A stretch of DNA of 10,870 nucleotides from Dehalococcoidia bacterium (lineage in GTDB: Bacteria; Chloroflexota; Dehalococcoidia; GIF9; AB-539-J10), in contig JAOUDT010000025.1 in assembly GCA_029859145.1 (NCBI GenBank), positions 1 through 10,870 of the forward strand. Reading direction: 5' to 3'. Positions 5,882 to 10,870 of this stretch are shown here, one piece after another. Each line of letters opens with the position of its first letter. Position 1 is the stretch's first letter. The translations under genes and the position numbers were made by a program. Under the pieces are notes generated by a model. It was not told the DNA's origin and ran no database searches. It worked only from the letters and a program-made list of their open reading frames with translations.

Positions 5882-5902
5882 ATTGGGGCACGGTGCTCCA
5901 AT
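5882..5902 (+). terminator. Hairpin terminator after the flavoprotein gene
   Basis: ATTGGGGCAC and GTGCTCCAAT form an almost perfect inverted repeat of ten pairs (one G-T) around a single base; in RNA the tip would open to a small loop. It begins 12 bases after the stop and is followed by a pyrimidine-rich, moderately T-rich run (TTCTCTGCCTTTCT). It is a weak to moderate intrinsic terminator. Confidence 0.5.
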
Positions 5903-5975
5903 TCTCTGCCTTTCTCGAGCTAACGAGTCACAAAATGCTATTTTGCCAGTAAAGTATCAAGACTAATTGTGGGTG

Positions 5976-6040
5976 ACAATGCAAGGATTCGCCCAGCCCG
6001 AGCTTAAGAATAGAAGACTAAAGTGAGTTGAGCCAATCAA
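5976..6040 (+). repeat. Dispersed intergenic repeat, partial copy C
   Basis: From AGCTT at 6001 to CCAATC near 6038 this matches copy B from 3958 without any gap, at about 30 of 42 positions by eye. All but one of the differences are transitions. The stretch before it (AATGCAAGG near 5978) also resembles the AATATAAG block of copies A and B. The first half of the repeat is not recognisable here. Confidence 0.4.
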
Positions 6041-6065
6041 TCCTGCTGTTTATCATAACGAGCAT

Positions 6066-6095
6066 TTGCCTACTGTCAGCAGAATCAGCCATAAT
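6066..6095 (+). promoter_or_regulatory. Candidate promoter of pth
   Basis: TTGCCT (6066-6071) lies 18 bases from CATAAT (6090-6095, five of six -10 positions). Transcription would begin near 6102, leaving about 28 bases before ATG 6130. No clear Shine-Dalgarno site precedes that ATG; GGAG at 6100-6103 is too far away. Confidence 0.45.
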
Positions 6096-6129
6096 ATCCG
6101 GAGACTGAGTTCCCATAAACTCTAAGTCA

Positions 6130-6705
6130 ATGAAACTTATCGTTGGTCTGGGAAACCCCGGCAAGAACTATGCCCATAACCGCCACAATATTGGCTTCCA
6201 GTGCCTCAATTACTACGCCAGGCTTCATTCTGTCCACTTTGACCGAAGACAATGCCAGGCTAGAGTAAGCATCGCGCAAGTGAGAGGTGAGAAATTGCTG
6301 CTGGCTAGGCCTGGGACGTTTGTGAATCTCAGCGGCAAATCCGTGGCTTGCCTGGTGCGCAAGCACAAGATTCCTTTGAGCGACCTCCTGGTAATATACG
6401 ATGAGCTCGATTTGCCCCTTGGCAAAATTCGTCTGCGACAGAGCGGTAGCTCAGGAGGACACAAGGGGATGAATTCGATTATTTCCGCCCTGGGCAGCGA
6501 GGACTTCCCCCGAATCAGGGTGGGGATTGGGCGACCTCAGGGAGAAAAGCAAGCCATGAGCGAGGATGCTGTAGTCAGTTATGTGCTCAGCGATTTCTCT
6601 CCCGAGGAAGCAGCCATAATCAAGCCTGTCATTGCTAAAGTGGCTGAAGCCATCGACTGCTTTCTTGCTCAGGGAATAAATGCAGCCATGAACAAGTTCA
6701 ACTAG
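6130..6705 (+). CDS. pth: Peptidyl-tRNA hydrolase (Pth1)
   Basis: This enzyme frees tRNA from peptidyl-tRNAs that drop off ribosomes, an essential cytoplasmic housekeeping reaction. The 191 residues match the usual Pth1 length and show its signatures in order: KLIVGLGNPGKNY (2-14) with Asn9, the catalytic His19 in RHNIGF, FVNLSGKSV with Asn66, VIYDELDLPLGKIRLR with Asp91 (88-103), SSGGHKGMNSI (107-117) and FPRIRVGIGRP (126-136). The Asn usual in GGHNG (Asn114 in E. coli) is Lys112 here, a substitution I believe occurs in other bacterial Pths. Archaea use the unrelated Pth2, so this gene marks the window as bacterial. The gene converges on the acetyltransferase 70 bases downstream, with no clear terminator between. 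Confidence 0.96.
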   Translation: MKLIVGLGNPGKNYAHNRHNIGFQCLNYYARLHSVHFDRRQCQARVSIAQVRGEKLLLARPGTFVNLSGKSVACLVRKHKIPLSDLLVIYDELDLPLGKIRLRQSGSSGGHKGMNSIISALGSEDFPRIRVGIGRPQGEKQAMSEDAVVSYVLSDFSPEEAAIIKPVIAKVAEAIDCFLAQGINAAMNKFN

Positions 6706-6775
6706 CTGTAGACCGCACAAACATGGCTGCTAGGACCCTGAAAAAACACTATTCATCGAGCCGCTGAAGGCGTGA

Positions 6776-7420
6776 TTAATATCGAAGGCTGGCCAGAAGC
6801 CTGAATTCCCCCTGTGAGTCTGTTTCCTTTTTTTCTTTGAAAGGAAAGGTGGCATCATATTGCGCAAATTCGGTCTCATTCACTGTGAAAGCAGCGCTCT
6901 CAATAAATCTTCCAGACACGTCGTTCAATGCACCCTGCCTCAGCTCCAGTACCTGCAAGCTAACTGCAAACTTGTCCTCGGCAGTCTTGATTTCGTATTT
7001 CTCGGCACATCTAAAACCGAACCGGCTATAGTATCTCGGGTCTCCATAGATGCAAATGGCCGGATGCCCCATGTCCCGCGCAAGATTAATTGTGTGAATA
7101 ATCAGAGCGCTACCTATGCCTCCTCTCTGAAACGCGGGTAGTACGCTTACGGGACCAAAGGTTATGACTTGCTTTTCCTCACCCTGTTTGCGTTTGACGA
7201 CCGCCCGGCTGTAGGCAATCTGCCCCACAATCTGGCCTTTACTTTCGGCGACGAAGTCAAGTTCAGGAATGAAATCGTTACTGTTTCTGAGATTGTGCAG
7301 CATATAGTGTTCGTTGCATCCAGGGACATAGAAATTCCAGAATGCCTCGCGTACCAGCTGCTCAACATTTCTGTAATCTTCTTTCTTTTCGTTTCTGATG
7401 GTCAAATCAATGTCGGACAT
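6776..7420 (-). CDS. GNAT family N-acetyltransferase (YhbS-like)
   Basis: The 214-residue protein transfers an acetyl group from acetyl-CoA to an unknown amine. It starts with a typical IRNEKKEDYRNVEQLVREAF helix (8-27). The acetyl-CoA-binding motif A is GPVSVLPAFQRGGIGSALI (89-107) with the pyrophosphate loop Gln98-Arg-Gly-Gly-Ile-Gly103. The GDPRYYSRFGF block (126-136) is characteristic of the YhbS-like group (COG3153). Length is slightly above a minimal GNAT because of a C-terminal extension rich in charged residues (180-214). It is the only minus-strand gene here. Its ATG has no close Shine-Dalgarno site; the only candidate, AAAGGA, lies about 14 bases away. The substrate is unknown. Confidence 0.92.
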   Translation of the reverse strand: MSDIDLTIRNEKKEDYRNVEQLVREAFWNFYVPGCNEHYMLHNLRNSNDFIPELDFVAESKGQIVGQIAYSRAVVKRKQGEEKQVITFGPVSVLPAFQRGGIGSALIIHTINLARDMGHPAICIYGDPRYYSRFGFRCAEKYEIKTAEDKFAVSLQVLELRQGALNDVSGRFIESAAFTVNETEFAQYDATFPFKEKKETDSQGEFRLLASLRY

Positions 7421-7636
7421 GACCGAAAGTATAATCCTTTGTCAGACTCTAGTACAGAAAACCATGATATCTACGTGCATGTTCAAACCTCGCATCGCTG
7501 CTGGCTGCTGACTTCCAGCCTATCTTGTCATGTAGCACCGGAAAGGCAAACGTGCCACCATGTACTCAAAAGCGACATTGTAGTGGATTACTGCATCGCC
7601 GCTATGCGTAGGCCCACACACCTAGTAGCCTTCGCT

Positions 7637-7675
7637 TTGACACGAACAAACCAGCATGGTAGATTTCGTCGAAAT
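7637..7675 (+). promoter_or_regulatory. Promoter of the S9 peptidase with start-site palindrome
   Basis: A perfect TTGACA (7637-7642) lies 17 bases from TAGATT (7660-7665, four of six). The exact 13-base palindrome ATTTCG-T-CGAAAT (7663-7675) overlaps the end of the -10 box and the predicted start near 7672. That is a classic position for a repressor site. The leader to ATG 7703 is about 31 bases. Confidence 0.6.
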
Positions 7676-7702
7676 TAATCGAAGTGAGGCCAGCAGATTA
7701 GG

Positions 7703-9637
7703 ATGAGAAAAACAATAACCGCGAGTTATGGTTCCTGGAAATCACCGGTGACTTCGGACCTGGTTGCATCGAGAGTAGTCAGATTCGATAGGCAAGTCGA
7801 GGTGGATAACAATGACATATACTGGGTAGAGATGCGTCCGGAGGAGGGAGGACGATATGTGATTGTGCGTCGTTCGCCGAAAGGCCGGATCGCCGATATC
7901 ACGCCGAAGCCATTCAACGTCAGGACCCGGGTGCATGAATACGGCGGCGGAGCCTACAGAGTAGACCGGGGCACGGTCTACTTCTCCAATTTCGCGGACC
8001 AGCGCCTCTACCGGCAGACTCCAAATTCTGTGCCCGAGCCTGTGACCCCTGAAAATAGAATACGCTATGCGGATGGCGTCATAGACCGTCATCGGAATCG
8101 AATGATTTGCGTCTGTGAGGACCATACGGACAGCGACAGAGAAGCGGAAAACTATCTAGCGGCAGTCAGTCTGGACGGCGCAGAGCATTTTCAGAGGCTC
8201 GTTTCAGGGAACGATTTCTACTCTTCGCCGCGCATCAGCCCGGATGGCTCTCGCCTGGCATGGCTCACCTGGAATCACCCCAACATGCCTTGGGACTATA
8301 CGGAGCTGTGGGTCGGCGAAGTCGGAAAGGACGGGTCAATTGGTAATCCGATACACATAGCCGGAGGCAAGGATGAGTCTATTTGCCAGCCACAGTACTC
8401 GCCTGAGGGAACACTCTATTTTATCTCAGAGAGGACCGGTTGGTGGAATCTTTATCGCTGGAAGGAGGGTTCTGTCGAGGCGCTCTGTCCGATGGAAGCC
8501 GAATTCGGAGTACCACACTGGGTTTTCGGGAGATCAACCTACGCCTTCGAATCGGACCGCCTGATCTGTAGCTATGAGAAGGATGGTACTTGGCACCTAG
8601 CCACTCTCGACCCGGCAACCCACAGACTCAACAAAATTAAGGTACCTTACACCGTGATCTCCGGGGTTCGTGCCAGCCCGGGATTTGCTGTTTTTCTTGC
8701 CGGTTCGCCAACCGAAGCCGAGTCTGTTGTCAGGCTTGAAATAGCGAGCGGTAAGCTCGAGACTCTGGCGCGCTCGACCCGGGCCGCAGTCCCCCCGGAA
8801 TATCTGTCGGTGCCTGAGGCGATTGAGTTCCCGACCGAAGGCGGGCTGACCTCTCATGCTTTCTTTTACAGGCCGAAAAACAATGACTATGCTGCCCCTG
8901 CTGGTGAACGTCCCCCGCTAATGGTCATAGGCCACGGTGGACCAACCGGAGCCACTTCAAGCACCCTGGATCTGAGTACTCAGTTCTGGACAAGTCGCGG
9001 CTTTGCTGTGGCCGACGTAGACTATGGCGGCAGCACCGGATACGGTAGAGCCTACCGACAGAGACTGGACGGCAGATGGGGAATTGTGGACGTGGATGAC
9101 TGTGTCAACTGCGCCCGTTATCTTAGTCAACTCGGCGAAATAGACGAGAGGCGCACGATCATTCGGGGCGGCAGCGCCGGTGGTTATACTACTCTCGCTG
9201 CCCTGACTTTCCGGGATGTCTTCAAAGCTGGAGCCAGCTACTACGGCGTGAGCGACCTGGAGGCTCTAGCCACAGATACACACAAGTTTGAGTCACGCTA
9301 CCTTGACAGGGTGGTTGGGCCATATCCCGGCGCTCGCGACCTTTACTCCGAACGTTCGCCAATCAAGCATGTGGAACGGTTATCGTGTCCAGTAATCTTC
9401 TTTCAGGGAGACGAGGACAAAGTCGTTCCCCCGGCCCAGGCAGAAGTAATGGTAAACGCTCTCCGCCGAAAAGGGATACCGACTGCCTATATACTCTTCC
9501 ATCGTGAGCAGCACGGCTTCAGAAAGGCTGAAAATATCAAGCGAGCTCTTGACGCGGAACTCTACTTTTACTCCAGAATATTCGGCTTCAAACTGGCAGA
9601 CGATATCGAGCCTATCGTAATCGAGCATTTGTCCTGA
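7703..9637 (+). CDS. S9 family (prolyl oligopeptidase-type) serine peptidase
   Basis: The 644-residue protein has the two-part S9 build: an N-terminal beta-propeller (about 20-370, with blade motifs such as ISPDGSRLAWLTW at 178-190 and YSPEGTLYFISERTG at 232-246) and a C-terminal alpha/beta hydrolase. The catalytic triad is visible: Ser491 in GGSAGGYT, Asp572 in GDEDKVVP and His604 in REQHGF. The oxyanion-side HGGPTG (411-416) and VDYGGSTGYGRAYR (439-452) are classic. There is no signal peptide, so it is probably cytoplasmic and cleaves short peptides, as dipeptidyl or acylaminoacyl peptidases do; specificity cannot be read. Length is usual. GTGAGG (7684-7689) is a distant Shine-Dalgarno site for ATG 7703. 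An M20 peptidase follows under its own promoter. Confidence 0.94.
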   Translation: MRKTITASYGSWKSPVTSDLVASRVVRFDRQVEVDNNDIYWVEMRPEEGGRYVIVRRSPKGRIADITPKPFNVRTRVHEYGGGAYRVDRGTVYFSNFADQRLYRQTPNSVPEPVTPENRIRYADGVIDRHRNRMICVCEDHTDSDREAENYLAAVSLDGAEHFQRLVSGNDFYSSPRISPDGSRLAWLTWNHPNMPWDYTELWVGEVGKDGSIGNPIHIAGGKDESICQPQYSPEGTLYFISERTGWWNLYRWKEGSVEALCPMEAEFGVPHWVFGRSTYAFESDRLICSYEKDGTWHLATLDPATHRLNKIKVPYTVISGVRASPGFAVFLAGSPTEAESVVRLEIASGKLETLARSTRAAVPPEYLSVPEAIEFPTEGGLTSHAFFYRPKNNDYAAPAGERPPLMVIGHGGPTGATSSTLDLSTQFWTSRGFAVADVDYGGSTGYGRAYRQRLDGRWGIVDVDDCVNCARYLSQLGEIDERRTIIRGGSAGGYTTLAALTFRDVFKAGASYYGVSDLEALATDTHKFESRYLDRVVGPYPGARDLYSERSPIKHVERLSCPVIFFQGDEDKVVPPAQAEVMVNALRRKGIPTAYILFHREQHGFRKAENIKRALDAELYFYSRIFGFKLADDIEPIVIEHLS

Positions 9638-9705
9638 GCTGTGACTTGCCATCACACAAGAGGGCGTTCTGCGCGACCTGAAGCTGCTCCCGGACCCCAA
9701 GAATT

Positions 9706-9727
9706 CCGCGGAGGCTATCCTTCGCGG
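9706..9727 (+). terminator. Stable hairpin between the two peptidase genes
   Basis: CCGCGGAGG and CCTTCGCGG form a nine-pair GC-rich stem (one G-T) with a CTAT loop, 69 bases after the S9 stop and just before the M20 promoter. No T-tract follows (GGTAGG), so it is not a canonical intrinsic terminator. It could block Rho or RNases, or end transcription without a U-run. Confidence 0.4.
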
Positions 9728-9755
9728 GGTAGGTGACCGGGGTTGCCGGAAACTA

Positions 9756-9764
9756 TGTTACAAT
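9756..9764 (+). promoter_or_regulatory. Extended -10 promoter of the M20 peptidase
   Basis: TACAAT (9759-9764, five of six) is preceded by TG at 9756-9757, making the extended -10 form TGTTACAAT. There is no good -35 box at the usual distance; TTGCCG at 9743 is too close. A start near 9771 would leave about 34 bases to GTG 9805. Confidence 0.5.
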
Positions 9765-9790
9765 CCAGCCGTAGACGCAGTAGACTAACC

Positions 9791-9798
9791 AAAGGGAG
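9791..9798 (+). promoter_or_regulatory. Ribosome binding site fixing the GTG start of the M20 gene
   Basis: AAAGGGAGG at 9791-9799 lies about six bases before GTG 9805. That codon begins a typical M20 N terminus (KYVEVLKDLISINTT), so GTG is preferred over later codons. Confidence 0.75.
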
Positions 9799-9804
9799 GC
9801 AGAA

Positions 9805-10870
9805 GTGAAATACGTTGAAGTCCTTAAAGATCTAATTTCCATTAACACGACTGTACCGCCGGGTCTGAACTACGGCAAGGCAATCGATTATCTTGAGCCC
9901 TTGTTCAAGAAGTCAGGCTTTGATACAAGAAGGCTAGCAATTCCGGCTGAACATGCGGAAGGACGAGAAGGAAGGGTCAATCTCATCTGCCACCGCCGCC
10001 AGAAAGGTAAACCACGCCTGATTCTTTACGGCCATATCGATGTCGTTCCGGCCGAAGGCTGGGACGCCTTTGAGCCCAGGGTTGAAAACGGGAAGGTCTA
10101 TGGTCGGGGCGCTGCCGACATGAAGGGAAGTATAGTGGCCCTCCTTCTGGCTATGGAACCTCTCAAAGGGAAGCACCTCAACTTTGATGTTTCGGTGATG
10201 CTTACCACCGACGAAGAGTTCAGCCAGGCCAGCCAGATCCAGTACCTGAGGCAATATCTGGAGCCTGTTGCGGGCGCCCATTTTCTCAACCTTGATTCCA
10301 GCTTTGGATTTGTTTCTATAGCCGGCCTCGGGGCACTGCACGTTGACATCAAAGTGATCGGCAAATCGGTACATTCTGGACTATCTCATCTTGGAGAGAA
10401 TGCCATCGAGAAGGCCAGCCTTTTGATTCAGGCACTTCTTGATCTGAAACACAAAGTGGAGCAGAGAAAATCCAATGTCCCCACCCACCCTGATACGAAG
10501 CTCAGCCGGATGGAAGGCAGGTTGAATATCAATATGATAAAGGGCGGCATTAAGACCAATATCGTGCCGGATGAATGTCTCATATCGGTGGACCGGAGGT
10601 TGATTCCCGAAGAGAATCTGGAGGACGCCAAGAAAGAGTTGCTCGATACGCTTGCCTCTGTTCCAGGTGTTACCTGGCAACTTGAGCGTGTTCAGGGCAT
10701 CCCAACCGTGCCTCCCGCCGATGACCCTATCGTAGACCGGCTGGCGGGTATTATCGGTGACACTATCGGTCAAGCCGACAAGTTTGGCGAGATGGGTTCG
10801 GGGGACTTATCCCATATTGTTGCCACGTGGGGATGCAAGGCGTTTGGCCTCGGCGTGATACGCCCGGAGT
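9805..10870 (+). CDS. M20 family metallopeptidase (ArgE/DapE/CPG2-like), 3' end cut
   Basis: The frame is open for 355 codons to the window edge, so the last part of the gene is missing; families of this type usually run 370-450 residues. Two-zinc signatures are in place: His77 in YGHIDVVPAEGW with Asp79 two residues on, Asp105 in GRGAADMKGS, Glu137-Glu138 in TTDEE (general base and metal ligand), and Asp164 in NLDSS as the likely fourth ligand. The lid domain opens near GLGALHVDIKVIGKSVHSG (174-192), where His190 is the conserved dimer-domain histidine. It hydrolyses an amide bond at a carboxylate-bearing residue in the cytoplasm; the substrate (acetyl-amino acid, succinyl-diaminopimelate, dipeptide) cannot be decided. 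Together with the S9 enzyme it suggests peptide recycling. Confidence 0.92.
   Translation, partial: MKYVEVLKDLISINTTVPPGLNYGKAIDYLEPLFKKSGFDTRRLAIPAEHAEGREGRVNLICHRRQKGKPRLILYGHIDVVPAEGWDAFEPRVENGKVYGRGAADMKGSIVALLLAMEPLKGKHLNFDVSVMLTTDEEFSQASQIQYLRQYLEPVAGAHFLNLDSSFGFVSIAGLGALHVDIKVIGKSVHSGLSHLGENAIEKASLLIQALLDLKHKVEQRKSNVPTHPDTKLSRMEGRLNINMIKGGIKTNIVPDECLISVDRRLIPEENLEDAKKELLDTLASVPGVTWQLERVQGIPTVPPADDPIVDRLAGIIGDTIGQADKFGEMGSGDLSHIVATWGCKAFGLGVIRPE

Noticed and set aside
7169..7678. 169-codon plus-strand frame opposite the GNAT gene
   Set aside because: More than half is antisense to a well-supported acetyltransferase and the rest overlaps the S9 promoter; no protein motif is visible.
9645..9788. 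Open frame of 47 codons between the peptidase genes
   Set aside because: It has no ATG, GTG or TTG start and overlaps a hairpin and the M20 promoter; gene remnant or chance.
9934..10773. Minus-strand open frames of 130-146 codons opposite the M20 gene
   Set aside because: They are shadows of a plus-strand frame with complete M20 metal-binding motifs.
1..10870. CRISPR array, tRNA, rRNA or intact insertion sequence
   Set aside because: No regular short repeats with spacers, cloverleaf-like stretch, rRNA core or transposase motif was seen on reading both strands; the dispersed repeat is too degenerate and lacks clear inverted ends.

Overview
The window looks like bacterial chromosome from an uncultured, probably anaerobic lineage; a Dehalococcoidia-like Chloroflexota is my best guess. 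It is bacterial because it carries a bacterial-type peptidyl-tRNA hydrolase (Pth1), Shine-Dalgarno sites and sigma70-like promoters. The lineage guess is weaker. It rests on a small Cys-Cys protein lying beside an ArsF/ArsG pair and on a GLUG-repeat secreted protein, in a moderate-GC genome of mostly single-gene transcription units.

Positions 64-1606 hold a compact plus-strand operon: a small Cys-Cys protein, a membrane-anchored CXXC thioredoxin-like protein (ArsF family) and a DsbD/CcdA-like membrane protein (ArsG family). ArsF and ArsG overlap by one base. By family knowledge this is an aromatic-arsenical reduction and efflux module. The visible cysteines (CXXC outside the membrane anchor, Cys29 and Cys148 in ArsG) fit a thiol electron relay across the membrane. 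A possible 39-residue ORF follows.

Positions 1607-4208 hold a strong extended -10 promoter and a 595-residue secreted GLUG beta-helix protein. Just after its TGA stop, in the same frame, lies a 34-codon hydrophobic stretch. A roughly 500-base gene-poor stretch follows.

Positions 4209-6705 hold four separate plus-strand genes: TspO/MBR, a small winged-helix protein, an FMN-binding split-barrel (PNPOx-like) protein and pth. Most have a recognisable promoter about 30 bases before the start codon. Two of these promoters carry short palindromes suited to operator function.

Positions 6776-7420 hold a minus-strand GNAT acetyltransferase, convergent with pth. Positions 7703-10870 hold two cytoplasmic peptidases, an S9 (prolyl oligopeptidase-type) enzyme and an M20 metallopeptidase cut by the window edge. 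Each has its own promoter.

The least expected structure is a degenerate intergenic repeat about 110 bases long. It is found clearly at 1713-1838 and 3881-3996, more weakly at 5976-6040 and doubtfully at 4753-4811, always in the same orientation. I saw no CRISPR array, tRNA, rRNA or intact insertion sequence.
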